Source: Candidatus Endomicrobiellum dinenymphae
Lineage (GTDB): Bacteria; Elusimicrobiota; Endomicrobiia; Endomicrobiales; Endomicrobiaceae
DNA length: 19,022 bases
Direction of reading: 5' to 3'
Assembly: GCA_020328135.1 (NCBI GenBank)
Contig: JAIXNA010000001.1
Location: 1 to 19,022, forward strand
Made by a program: the position numbers and the translations under genes. Positions 1 through 8,301 of this stretch are shown here, piece after piece (position 1 is the stretch's first letter; each line of letters starts with the position of its first letter). The notes under the pieces were generated by a model, which was given only the letters and a program-made list of their open reading frames with translations, searched no databases and had not been told where the DNA came from.

Positions 1-94
<94 letters not shown>

Positions 95-185
95 TTAAAT
101 CAAGGGCTTTTTCAGCGGATTGACGCCCGGTCAAATCAGAGATTATTTGATTGTCAATTTTTGTTTTCCGCTTTATTTTTTACAA

Positions 186-1490
186 CTACTTTATGCTCGA
201 AAAAGCAGACTTGCCTAAATAACTCGCTTTTGATCCCAACTCTTCTTCTATTCTCAAAAGTTGATTATATTTGCACATTCTGTCAGTTCTTGACGCAGAT
301 CCTGTTTTAATTTGCCCCATGTTAAGAGCAACGGCTAAATCTGCAATAACGCTGTCTTCTGTTTCGCCTGAACGATGCGATATAATTGCCGTGTAACCCG
401 CTTTATATGCCATCTGAACAGCCGCAACGGTTTCCGAAAGAGAACCAATCTGATTAACTTTTATAAGAATTGAATTTGCAATGCCTTTATCAATTCCCTC
501 TTTAAATATTTTTGTATTTGTAACAAAAATATCGTCGCCAACAAGCTGGATCTTTGATTTTAACTCATTGGTTAAAATTTTCCAACCGCCCCAATCAGAC
601 TCGCTCAAACCGTCTTCTATAGAAATAATAGGATATGTCGACAAAAACCCCTTATAAAAAGCAATCATGTCTTCCGATGTTTTAACTTTATCTTTTACTT
701 CGCCATCAAGAGTATATTTATTATTATCATACAATTCGCTTGCGGCAACATCTAAGGCAAAAACTATGTCTTTACCAACCGCATAACCTGCAGCTTTGAC
801 AGCTTCGCATATTGCTTCTAAAGCTTGCGCGTTAGACGTTAAGTTCGGCGCAAAACCGCCCTCGTCGCCAACGCCTGTAGCATAACCTTTCTCATTTAAA
901 ACTTTTTTTAAGCTGTGAAAAACCTCGCAGCCTATTCTTAAAGCTTCGTGAAAATTCGCAGCGCTGATAGGCGCAATCATAAACTCCTGAATGTCAACAT
1001 TATTGTCGGCATGTTCTCCGCCGTTAATAATGTTCATAAGAGGAACAGGCAAAATGTATTTATCGCTTTTAATATTGTAAATCTTTCTTACGTATTCATA
1101 GACGGGAAGTTTGCTTGAATTTGCCCCGGCTTTAGCGCACGCAAGAGAAACGCCCAAAATTGCATTAGCGCCTAGATTGCTTTTAAAATCTACGCCGTCG
1201 AGCTTAATCATTGTATCGTCAATTTTTTGCTGCTTTGTTATTTCAAATCCTAAAAGTTTTGGAGCGATTGTATTGTTAATATTTGCAACGGCCTTCAATA
1301 CGCCTTTACCTCCAAATCTCTTCTTATCGCCGTCTCTAAGTTCCAAAGCTTCTCTCGAACCAGTTGATGCGCCGGATGGGACAGCCGCTCTTCCAAAAGA
1401 ACCATCGTCAAGTTTAACATCTACTTCAACAGTGGGATTTCCACGCGAATCAATAATTTCTCTACCTACAATTTTTACAATCTTTGCCAT
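186..1490 (-). CDS. eno: Enolase (phosphopyruvate hydratase)
   Basis: Cytoplasmic glycolytic enzyme that interconverts 2-phosphoglycerate and phosphoenolpyruvate. The 434-residue length is normal for bacterial enolases. The N-terminal domain carries SRGNPTVEV (residues 15-23) and the flexible loop SGASTG (39-44). In the barrel domain I see the catalytic acid/base residues Glu210 (VGDEGG) and Lys344 (LIKVNQIG), the Mg2+ ligands Asp247, Glu292 and Asp319, His159 (NGGEH) and the SHRSGETED signature near 371-379. The start is supported by a strong Shine-Dalgarno sequence, GGAGGT, a few bases upstream on the minus strand. It lies downstream of the autotransporter gene on the same strand but is separated by about 200 bases of hairpin-containing sequence, so it probably has its own promoter. 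Codons near the 3' end are duplicated downstream (1-79). Confidence 0.98.
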   Translation of the reverse strand: MAKIVKIVGREIIDSRGNPTVEVDVKLDDGSFGRAAVPSGASTGSREALELRDGDKKRFGGKGVLKAVANINNTIAPKLLGFEITKQQKIDDTMIKLDGVDFKSNLGANAILGVSLACAKAGANSSKLPVYEYVRKIYNIKSDKYILPVPLMNIINGGEHADNNVDIQEFMIAPISAANFHEALRIGCEVFHSLKKVLNEKGYATGVGDEGGFAPNLTSNAQALEAICEAVKAAGYAVGKDIVFALDVAASELYDNNKYTLDGEVKDKVKTSEDMIAFYKGFLSTYPIISIEDGLSESDWGGWKILTNELKSKIQLVGDDIFVTNTKIFKEGIDKGIANSILIKVNQIGSLSETVAAVQMAYKAGYTAIISHRSGETEDSVIADLAVALNMGQIKTGSASRTDRMCKYNQLLRIEEELGSKASYLGKSAFSSIK

Positions 1491-1580
1491 AATAAACTAC
1501 CTCCGTTTTGGAATTACTTACCCCAGCTAACTTATCGCTAATTTTTGGTAAAACGCGCGAAAGTATCTTACGATAATTGC

Positions 1581-1660
1581 AACCCCTAACCCTCTTTTCA
1601 AGACTTTGTCTTTCAAAGTCCCTTCCCCATTGCTGGGAAGGGAAGGGCTGAGGCGGCTGA
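1581..1660. repeat. Intergenic element with two adjacent inverted repeats
   Basis: Between eno and the autotransporter gene lies a C-rich then G-rich stretch unlike its AT-rich surroundings. It holds two hairpins back to back: GACTTTG (1602-1608) with CAAAGTC (1614-1620), and CCCTTCCC (1620-1627) with GGGAAGGG (1635-1642). A second GGGAAGGG follows at 1640-1647. Neither stem is followed by a clear T-run in either direction, so an intrinsic terminator is not well supported. It may be a dispersed palindromic element. Function unknown. Confidence 0.55.
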
Positions 1661-1668
1661 TAATATAG

Positions 1669-1690
1669 TATCTTTTATGCGTTTGTCGCG
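1669..1690. repeat. 22-bp dispersed repeat, copy 1 (copy 2 at 7201-7222)
   Basis: Positions 1669-1690 and 7201-7222 match at 20 of 22 bases, with C for T at two sites; the shared core is ATGCGTTTG. Copy 1 lies just past the 3' end of the autotransporter gene and copy 2 lies between ldh and nadA. Both are intergenic. I cannot assign a function; they may be fragments of a larger repeat family. Confidence 0.5.
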
Positions 1691-1693
1691 CCG

Positions 1694-4372
1694 CTATCTT
1701 GCCCCAAGCATTTTAAAAAATTCCACAGAAACATCCTGAGCCAAAAAACTGTTTGTTGAAACAACTTCAACATTTGCATTTCCGCTTTCTGTCTCGGTTA
1801 TAAAGATGCACGCTTCGGTTGAATCTAAACAAAGATCTTTAAAACTCTTGGAAAGGTCAAAAGCTACTATATAACCTTTTCTAAAACTCTTATGCGTTAC
1901 TTTTGCTTTAAGTTCTTTTATTACATCTAAACATTTATTAAAACTCTCTTTCTTTGACATATTAAACGTTTGATTAAATCTTCCAGTATTTTCCTTATCG
2001 TAAAATTTCTCTAATGAATAACCTAAACAGCGATTTGCAAAATTAAAAAATGCAAACGAGAATCTTAACATTCCGTTAATACCTTCTCGAGAACCTGTAT
2101 AGCCTTGCGCGCTTAAATTGATACAACAAACGCCGACGCTGCCTTTAACGCCAATTTCTCCGGCGACCGTCCCGCCTCCTAAACTCGGCGCGGGAATATT
2201 TCTGTCTAACATAGTCGCATTAACAATTCCATCAAGTTCGCGCTCGTACGCTACGCCGAAATAAAGACTTACGTCTTTGTTTACATTGTTCGAAAATTTT
2301 GCGCCTACGCGAATACGCTCTGAATCTGTATCTGCAAATTTAACAACTTCGCTTGTAGGAAGAACGACATCTTTACCATTTTGATGCGTAAAGAAATACT
2401 TCCCATATAAATTAAGTCCTAGTTTATTGTTAATATCCCACAAATATCCACAGCCTGCATGCGCGCCGATGTATTGCGTATCATAATTGTATTTGGCAAA
2501 AACATCAGGCTCGCATGTAATATCTAAACTGTAAAAGGCCGTTGTTATGGAACCTATACGACCTGAAACTTCGCCGTAAAAATTATTTCTAAAGTCAAAA
2601 TACCCTAACGCTCCGCCGCCTTTATATTCAGCATTTCCACCGCCTTCCACAGATGAAAACTCGCTAAAACTATTGGTATAGTTACTGCTTCCATATTCGA
2701 AGAATGCTCCTGTAGTCAATTGCCCGAATTTAGTATCAATTCCTTTGGCTAAACCTGTAAGCGTCGAAATTCCGTTTACATTTACATGAGAATCTGTGTC
2801 ATATTTTAACTTCGCGCCAGAAGCCGCTGTAAAACAAGAGACAGATTTAATACTGTTTGGACTAACAGATGTTACTGCTTCAGACAGTCCTTTGTCAGAT
2901 ATAACATCAGATCCTTGATTTAAAAAAGCAACGCTGGCTGCCCGACTTTCGGAAAACAACTTTACCTCTCTGTTAAATTTCGCATTGCCCGCTACCGACA
3001 AATCTAAAAAAATTGTAGGTTCTGTTGATAAAGTTGTAGGTTTTCTTGGTAATTCGGATAACTTGCAATCGTACCGAAGCGCAAAACCTTGTTTTAGCGT
3101 TAGCTTAAGCGGTTTTTTTTTATTTTTATTAAAGCCTTGAAAGCCTTGCGGAGTTTCTATAAGCGGGAAATGTTCGCCAACTTGTAACGACCTACCGCAG
3201 GCGATGCAAGCGTTGATATTTGTATTAGCAAGATTTATTGGTCGCGCCTTGTCATCGCCAAAGCTTTTCCCGCCCTTTTTGGATAACAACACAGCATCTC
3301 CTTCGGACTGTATATCCGCAGGCAAACAAAAATAATAGTTTTGGAAATTACTAACCCCTTCAACTTCTAAATGCGATGTTTTTATACACAGAGTATTCCC
3401 TGAAACCGCATCGCCATTCGGCGTTAACCCGCCGCAAAGAAGGTCAATTTTAATGCCCTGGCTTTTGGCAATTGTGACTCTGTTGTTTATTGCATTACCT
3501 CTGTTGGATGCTCCACCGCAAACAATTTTGCTTTCAATTTCACCTCCATTAATTGTAACAGAGTTACCGGTGGCATTTCCGGTACCTTTTACAATGCCGC
3601 CGCAAACATTCATATGAACTGCGCCATTGTTAACTGTGACAGAATTATCGATAGCATCGCCCAGATTAGCGCATCCTCCAATAATAAGACCATTATCTTC
3701 GCTAGAAATAGAATACAGCTTGCCCCCGTTGATTGTAACAATATTACTAGAAACATCGCCATCTCTTCCTACAAATCCGCCGTAAACAAAATTGCTCCTG
3801 ATAACGCCGCCAAATATTTCGACAGAATTACCGGTAGCAGTTCCATCGAAGGCAACCACTCCTCCAAAAATACCGCCGGCGCCTGCAATTGTATAATCAG
3901 TACGACGGCTCGCGATGTCGCCATCGAATATCGCGACAGTATTCCCGGCAGCTTCTTTATAGTAAGCCGCTCCGCCCAAAATGCTCCCTTTTACTATCCC
4001 GCCATTGATTGAAACAATGTTATCAGAAGAACCTATACCTATGCGATCGAGGTTGCTGTATCCTCCTACAACTTGTCCAGTCACTTTTCCGCCGGAATCA
4101 ATATTTACCCTGTTGCCGCTAAAATGCTTAAGTTTGCTTTTATTATCCAAACAACCATCTTTTGATATATCGCCATTACCGTAAACATTGCCTCGTACTA
4201 TTTTTTTTATAGTAATAGTTTGCTGAGCAAAAACTTGATTTAAAGGAGATGAAAGAAAAAACATGAAAAAAACCAGCGCAAAATATAAGCAAAGCTTAAA
4301 ATTGAGGCGCGCTGAATGTTTTCTTAATGGCAGATTACCAGCTTTATTTTTATATTCACGCAAATTTTTCAT
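1694..4372 (-). CDS. Autotransporter-like outer-membrane protein with beta-helix passenger and post-barrel extension
   Basis: Predicted surface protein of 892 residues. An extended signal peptide has a basic N-region, a hydrophobic core at about 26-41 and a likely cleavage after VFA (47-49). Residues 85-330 hold about nine degenerate repeats of roughly 27-38 residues with the pattern N-x-V-x-I-x-G-G ... G-G, typical of right-handed beta-helix passengers. A linker follows. Residues about 525-775 alternate polar and hydrophobic strands and end in MLRFSFAF, matching an autotransporter-type barrel. Unusually, about 118 residues follow the barrel (775-892); the barrel's C-terminus normally closes the protein. 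Cysteines at 257, 285 and 313 recur every 28 residues. The gene starts 12 bases after the lipoprotein gene stops, with a weak ribosome binding site, so it is probably an operon partner. Ligand and role are unknown. Confidence 0.8.
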   Translation of the reverse strand: MKNLREYKNKAGNLPLRKHSARLNFKLCLYFALVFFMFFLSSPLNQVFAQQTITIKKIVRGNVYGNGDISKDGCLDNKSKLKHFSGNRVNIDSGGKVTGQVVGGYSNLDRIGIGSSDNIVSINGGIVKGSILGGAAYYKEAAGNTVAIFDGDIASRRTDYTIAGAGGIFGGVVAFDGTATGNSVEIFGGVIRSNFVYGGFVGRDGDVSSNIVTINGGKLYSISSEDNGLIIGGCANLGDAIDNSVTVNNGAVHMNVCGGIVKGTGNATGNSVTINGGEIESKIVCGGASNRGNAINNRVTIAKSQGIKIDLLCGGLTPNGDAVSGNTLCIKTSHLEVEGVSNFQNYYFCLPADIQSEGDAVLLSKKGGKSFGDDKARPINLANTNINACIACGRSLQVGEHFPLIETPQGFQGFNKNKKKPLKLTLKQGFALRYDCKLSELPRKPTTLSTEPTIFLDLSVAGNAKFNREVKLFSESRAASVAFLNQGSDVISDKGLSEAVTSVSPNSIKSVSCFTAASGAKLKYDTDSHVNVNGISTLTGLAKGIDTKFGQLTTGAFFEYGSSNYTNSFSEFSSVEGGGNAEYKGGGALGYFDFRNNFYGEVSGRIGSITTAFYSLDITCEPDVFAKYNYDTQYIGAHAGCGYLWDINNKLGLNLYGKYFFTHQNGKDVVLPTSEVVKFADTDSERIRVGAKFSNNVNKDVSLYFGVAYERELDGIVNATMLDRNIPAPSLGGGTVAGEIGVKGSVGVCCINLSAQGYTGSREGINGMLRFSFAFFNFANRCLGYSLEKFYDKENTGRFNQTFNMSKKESFNKCLDVIKELKAKVTHKSFRKGYIVAFDLSKSFKDLCLDSTEACIFITETESGNANVEVVSTNSFLAQDVSVEFFKMLGAR

Positions 4373-4384
4373 TTATTGTCTTGT

Positions 4385-5860
4385 CTATTTTCTATTTATG
4401 CGGTTTTTTAACTCTTTTGCAGCTGTAATTGCTTTTTCTTTTACTGATACATATTCAGCTGCTTTTTTGCAGATTGTGATGCTTTCATTATTAGGCCAAT
4501 CTTTGCAGAATTTTCTAGCAACCTTCGCTTTTTTAATTTCTATATAAATATCATTGCAGAGTGCGCTGGTGCCAGGTTTATTATTATCTGCGCTGCAGAC
4601 TTTTTCAGCAACAGTCGCATTATCAATATCATCTTTTTTGGCGTCAGTTGCTTCTGCTATTCTTTTTTTTAATTCAATTGCTTTTTCGCAGGGTCCGTAC
4701 GTGCCGGTATTTATACGCCAATCATTGCAGAATTCTATCTCTTCCTTTGATGCTTTTCTTTCTTTTTTGTACTCGTCGTATCTTTCAGGTACGCCTTTGC
4801 ACCTTTCGACGGCTTTTTTGGGATACCATGTTTTGCAGTATTTTTTAATAAGAACAGGTTTTTCTAATTCTAATTCTTTTTCTAATTCGCCTGCTATTTC
4901 ACAGATTGTGATGCTTTTAGGAGTAGGAGCATGCCATGTTTTGCAGAATTTTCTAGCAACCTCAGCTTCATGAATAGCATCAGCGTCGCCAGTTTTTGCT
5001 TTTTTATCTAATTCACCTGCTATTTCACAGATTGTGATGCTGTCATTGATGTTGATAGTATCGTTGTATTTTTCAGCAAGTTCCACTTCGTATTCATATT
5101 CCTTAGCTTCAGCTTTAGATCCTGTTTTTCTTGCTTTTTTTGCTTTTTCATGTAATTCATTTATTTTTTGGACGACCATTTCTTTATATATTTCTCTGTG
5201 ACTGTGATCAGGGTATGTCCCGCAGAGTCTTTCAGCAACCTCAGCTTCATCAGTTATATTCTCGAGAGCTTTATCAATTTCTTCTTCGCTTGCTTCATTC
5301 ATACAGTTTCCATCAAGTCTCAATGTTTTACACCAATCGCCTGCATCATCGAGCGACTTATCGTCATGTAAAAAAGTAGAGTGAGGTTTATAATTATTAT
5401 ACACTGTTGGACATGTTGACAATAAAAACTGCTTAGCTTCACCTTTTTTTATGTATTTGTCTTGTGTGAGGTTACATTTTTTTTCGTTGTAGGTCTCCGG
5501 CCTACATTCAGGATGCCTATCAGTGTGCTTAGCACTCCGGAGTGCATCCTTGATTACTTTTCCACCATCTTCAGCTCCCAATGCTTCAGTAGCGTCTGTG
5601 TCAAGCTCTAATATTTCGTGATAACCATAGATTTTATCACTAGTACATTTAATTTCCATTTCATCCGCTTTTGGAGAAAAGAAAGAATTGATTTTATCCC
5701 TATCTTTCTTGACATTTTTCATAGGTTTTTTTTTCACGCGGGCAGTCGCGTAGTTATTTATCCTGTCGGGAATTTCTTTTCCGCAAGAGCAAAATACTAA
5801 ACTAAAGACAACAACAATGGTTACCGCTTTCTTTAAATTCATCATTATATTCACTTTCAT
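4385..5860 (-). CDS. Putative lipoprotein with cysteine-framed helical repeats
   Basis: I do not recognise this family. The protein (491 residues from the first ATG) starts with a short basic region, a hydrophobic segment (about 12-23) and cysteines at 24 and 26, resembling a lipoprotein signal peptide with cleavage before Cys26. The rest is highly charged, Lys/Glu rich and probably helical. From residue 278 the cysteines follow a rule: pairs 17-31 residues apart (278/306, 320/342, 354/378, 391/422, 435/452) separated by short linkers of 12-14 residues. Recurrent motifs are SITIC at unit starts and AxVAxKxC..W at unit ends. The N-terminal half has less regular cysteines. Start: the GGAAGG ribosome binding site touches the first ATG with no spacing, so Met6 or Met7 (5845 or 5842) may be used; both keep the signal peptide. 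First gene of a pair with the autotransporter. Confidence 0.75.
   Translation of the reverse strand: MKVNIMMNLKKAVTIVVVFSLVFCSCGKEIPDRINNYATARVKKKPMKNVKKDRDKINSFFSPKADEMEIKCTSDKIYGYHEILELDTDATEALGAEDGGKVIKDALRSAKHTDRHPECRPETYNEKKCNLTQDKYIKKGEAKQFLLSTCPTVYNNYKPHSTFLHDDKSLDDAGDWCKTLRLDGNCMNEASEEEIDKALENITDEAEVAERLCGTYPDHSHREIYKEMVVQKINELHEKAKKARKTGSKAEAKEYEYEVELAEKYNDTININDSITICEIAGELDKKAKTGDADAIHEAEVARKFCKTWHAPTPKSITICEIAGELEKELELEKPVLIKKYCKTWYPKKAVERCKGVPERYDEYKKERKASKEEIEFCNDWRINTGTYGPCEKAIELKKRIAEATDAKKDDIDNATVAEKVCSADNNKPGTSALCNDIYIEIKKAKVARKFCKDWPNNESITICKKAAEYVSVKEKAITAAKELKNRINRK
4881..5041. repeat. Internal direct repeat in the lipoprotein gene (126-bp period)
   Basis: Positions 4881-4915 and 5007-5041 match at 34 of 35 bases and are 126 bp (42 codons) apart, so they keep frame. 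They encode the recurrent SITIC-EIAGEL segment of two successive cysteine-framed units. A shorter match, about 23 bases around the KFC-end motif, links 4502-4524 with the segment near 4940-4962. Such near-identity at DNA level indicates recent unit duplication or gene conversion. Confidence 0.75.
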
Positions 5861-6206
5861 CCTTCCAGTATGTTATCAAAATTAGAGCCCTTAAACAAAC
5901 AACGTCTTATAATTTACTTTTCAGCATCTTGCTTAGAACCTTATCCTTCAATGAGTTCTGCTCATTGTTGCCATTGCTATAGTCTAAAAATAGTTATATT
6001 GTAAATTGTGATATGCGTATGTGAATTTTTATGGAACTTTAAAAACTGATTTTCCCATTCTTTTACGTATTCATCCTGCTACGGCAAAACCTGACGGGGC
6101 GAGGTATTGTAACATCCTCAAATGAGAAAAACAAAAACATCTCACAATTTTATGATATACTGTGATTAGGCAATTTCATATTAACATGCGCGAAACGGAG
6201 GAATAT
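5861..6206. other. Divergent intergenic region between the lipoprotein gene and ldh
   Basis: About 346 bases separate the divergently transcribed lipoprotein and ldh genes, so promoters for both are expected here. I see a perfect 7-bp inverted repeat, CAATGAG/CTCATTG (5949-5955 and 5961-5967, 5-base loop), that could be an operator or a hairpin. A possible -10 element for ldh, TATACT, is at 6156-6161, but no convincing -35 lies upstream of it. No open reading frame in this stretch looks like a gene. Confidence 0.4.
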
Positions 6207-7154
6207 ATGAATAAACTATCGCCAAAAGTTTGTATTGTGGGGTGCGGGAATGTCGGAATGCGTTATGCATATTCCATGATTATAAGCGGCGTTGCAAGAG
6301 AAATGATTCTTATAGATTGCAACAGAAAAAAAGCTGAGGGCGAAGCTATGGACCTATCGCATGGCGCGCCGTTTGTATCGCCAGTTAAAATATACGCTGG
6401 AGATTATCCGGATGCCGCAGATTCCGATTTAGTTGTTATAACTGCAGGAAGAGGTCAGAAGCAAGGCGAAACAAGAATAGATTTGGTAAAAGGAAATGCT
6501 GAAATTTTTAAGACAATCATCCCTGAAATTGTAAAATATTCGCCAAATGCTATTATTCTTGTGGCTACAAACCCGGTAGATATTTTATCTTACATAACTT
6601 ACAAAATTTCAGGCAAACCGTCACGCGAAATTATCGGCTCAGGCGCAGCGCTAGATACAGCAAGATTTAGATATTTGATAAGTAAAGAATTAAACATCGA
6701 TTCCAGAAATATTCATGCTTCAATTTTTGGAGAACATGGAGACAGCGAATTCCCAGTGTTTAGCAAAACTGTAATAGGAGACGTTTTCTTTAAAGATTAT
6801 TTTGAAAACTGCGACGAGGGTAGCGGCGAACAAAAACTTAAAGAAATATTTGAAGACGTAAGAGATTCCGCTTATAAAATTATAGAAAAAAAAGGCGAGA
6901 CTTCTTACGCAATAGGACTTGCGCTTACTAAAATATCAAAAGCAATCTTAAAAGATCAAAACAGCGTTTTGTCCGTTTCGTCTTTACTTGAAAACTATTA
7001 TGGCATAAGCGACTTATATTTAAGCGTCCCCGCAATAGTCCATAAGCGCGGCATAAGGCAAGTAATGAAAGTTGATTTTGCCGAAGACGAGTTTAAAGCG
7101 TTGCAAAGTTCTGCGGCAAAAATTAAAGAAGTAATTAGAGCTAGCGGTTTTTAA
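6207..7154 (+). CDS. ldh: L-lactate dehydrogenase
   Basis: Cytoplasmic NAD-dependent enzyme reducing pyruvate to L-lactate, which regenerates NAD+ during fermentation. It has 315 residues, normal for the LDH/MDH family. The Rossmann motif GCGNVG lies at 12-17 and the NAD-binding acidic residue at Asp37. The substrate-specificity position reads Gln84 in GRGQKQGETR, which marks lactate rather than malate dehydrogenase (malate enzymes have Arg there). Arg90, Asp150, Arg153 and the catalytic His177 in GEHGDSE are all present. The start chosen is the ATG preceded by CGGAGGA at a good distance; an in-frame GTG 45 bases upstream lacks such a site and would add 15 non-family residues. It precedes nadA with a 102-base gap that contains a copy of the 22-bp repeat. 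Confidence 0.93.
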   Translation: MNKLSPKVCIVGCGNVGMRYAYSMIISGVAREMILIDCNRKKAEGEAMDLSHGAPFVSPVKIYAGDYPDAADSDLVVITAGRGQKQGETRIDLVKGNAEIFKTIIPEIVKYSPNAIILVATNPVDILSYITYKISGKPSREIIGSGAALDTARFRYLISKELNIDSRNIHASIFGEHGDSEFPVFSKTVIGDVFFKDYFENCDEGSGEQKLKEIFEDVRDSAYKIIEKKGETSYAIGLALTKISKAILKDQNSVLSVSSLLENYYGISDLYLSVPAIVHKRGIRQVMKVDFAEDEFKALQSSAAKIKEVIRASGF

Positions 7155-7200
7155 CCTAACGCTCAAAGTATGACAAACAAGAGATGCTCGATAAAACGTA

Positions 7201-7222
7201 TATCTTTCATGCGTTTGCCGCG
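7201..7222. repeat. 22-bp dispersed repeat, copy 2 (copy 1 at 1669-1690)
   Basis: This copy lies between ldh and nadA and matches 1669-1690 at 20 of 22 bases. The nadA ribosome binding site begins about 23 bases downstream. No function is evident. Confidence 0.5.
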
Positions 7223-7256
7223 ACCGTAAGCGAAAATAGATAATGGAGATATCGTT

Positions 7257-8180
7257 GTGAACGAAAAATTAAATAAACTAAAAAAAGAAAGAAACGCTAT
7301 TATTTTAGCCCACGTATATCAATCGCCTGAAATTCACGATATTGCAGATTTTGTAGGCGATTCTTTAGAATTGAGCAGAAAAGCAGCTCAAACGGATGCC
7401 GATGTTATTGTTTTTTGCGGCGTACATTTTATGGCAGAAACAGCATCCATCTTAAGTCCTGATAAAAAAGTTCTACTTCCTGATTTAAACGCAGGCTGCC
7501 CTATGGCTTACATGATAACCGCCAAGCAATTAAAAGAATGGAAATCTCAGTATAAAAATCCTGTTGTTGTAGCCTATGTAAATACATCTGCCGCCGTAAA
7601 AGCCGAAAGCGATATATGCTGCACATCTTCAAATGCGATAAATGCTGTAAAAAATATTGCTGCGGGTAAAAATGCTAAAGATATGGACATACTCTTTATA
7701 CCTGATAGAAATTTAGGTAATTATGTTCAAACCGCTTCGGGTATAAAAATGAATATATGGACCGGATTTTGCCCTACGCATCACAACTTTATTTTGCCTG
7801 AATATGTTTTGGAGGCAAAAAAATATCATCCTAATGCCGAAATTCTTGCGCATCCTGAATGTCGTTCTGAAGTCGTATCTTTGGCGGATCGCGTCATGTC
7901 GACAGGCGTTATGTGCAGATATGTTGCAAAAAGCAGCGCAAAAGATTTTATTATAGGCACAGAAACCGGAATTTTGTATAAACTTAGAAAAGATAATCCG
8001 GGTAAAAACTTTTATCCTGTAACGACCCTTGCGCAATGTCCTAATATGAAAAAAATCACGCTGGCAAAGGTCGTAGATGCGCTTATAAATATGAAAAACA
8101 CAATTTCTGTTCCTGACGATGTAAGACAAAAAGCTTATCTATCTATTCATAAAATGTTACAAATTGCAGCTCAAGGCTAG
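7257..8180 (+). CDS. nadA: Quinolinate synthase A
   Basis: Cytoplasmic [4Fe-4S] enzyme that condenses iminoaspartate with dihydroxyacetone phosphate to give quinolinate, the precursor of NAD. The protein has 307 residues, matching the short NadA type. The three cluster-binding cysteines are Cys81 (NAGCPMA), Cys172 (GFCPTH) and Cys261 (QCPNMKK). Substrate-site residues His19 and Tyr21 (AHVYQ) and the HPEC motif at 199-202 are present. Translation starts at GTG; GGAG at 7245-7248 sits eight bases upstream and supports it. The usual partners nadB and nadC are not in this window. It lies between ldh and the ribonucleotide reductase locus, and a new promoter follows it. Confidence 0.96.
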   Translation: MNEKLNKLKKERNAIILAHVYQSPEIHDIADFVGDSLELSRKAAQTDADVIVFCGVHFMAETASILSPDKKVLLPDLNAGCPMAYMITAKQLKEWKSQYKNPVVVAYVNTSAAVKAESDICCTSSNAINAVKNIAAGKNAKDMDILFIPDRNLGNYVQTASGIKMNIWTGFCPTHHNFILPEYVLEAKKYHPNAEILAHPECRSEVVSLADRVMSTGVMCRYVAKSSAKDFIIGTETGILYKLRKDNPGKNFYPVTTLAQCPNMKKITLAKVVDALINMKNTISVPDDVRQKAYLSIHKMLQIAAQG

Positions 8181-8231
8181 AAAATTTCCTTCGATCATCG
8201 ATAAATTTCACATTTATTTCATAACTTCGTA

Positions 8232-8260
8232 TTGACATTTTATTTTTAGTAATGTAGCAT
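8232..8260 (+). promoter_or_regulatory. Predicted sigma-70-type promoter for the nrdD locus
   Basis: A perfect -35 hexamer TTGACA (8232-8237) is followed after exactly 17 bases by TAGCAT (8255-8260), a 4-of-6 match to TATAAT. Transcription would begin near 8267, leaving a leader of about 285 bases before nrdD. It is the best consensus promoter in the window. Confidence 0.65.
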
Positions 8261-8285
8261 AGGTTGCGCCTAATACAAATCGTTC

Positions 8286-8301
8286 ATACTACATGTAGTA
8301 T
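8286..8301. promoter_or_regulatory. Perfect 16-bp palindrome resembling an NrdR box
   Basis: ATACTACATGTAGTAT is a perfect palindrome with 8-bp arms, about 20-35 bases downstream of the predicted nrdD transcription start. Compared with the NrdR-box consensus as I recall it (acaCwAtATaTwGtgt), it matches 12 of 16 positions, including the core C, A, AT, T and G. NrdR is the usual bacterial repressor of ribonucleotide reductase genes, so the location fits. NrdR boxes normally occur in pairs; the stretch 32 bases upstream (8254-8269), overlapping the -10, matches only about half the consensus. Confidence 0.55.

Noticed and set aside
6065..6120. Possible riboswitch upstream of ldh
   Set aside because: The GC-richer stretch does not match any riboswitch core that I know, and no stable paired architecture is evident.
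6162..6206. Upstream in-frame GTG start for ldh
   Set aside because: It lacks a ribosome binding site and adds 15 residues unlike the family; the ATG at 6207 has CGGAGGA at the right distance.
6207..7154. Malate dehydrogenase as the product
   Set aside because: The specificity residue is Gln84 (GQKQGETR), the lactate dehydrogenase state; malate enzymes carry Arg.
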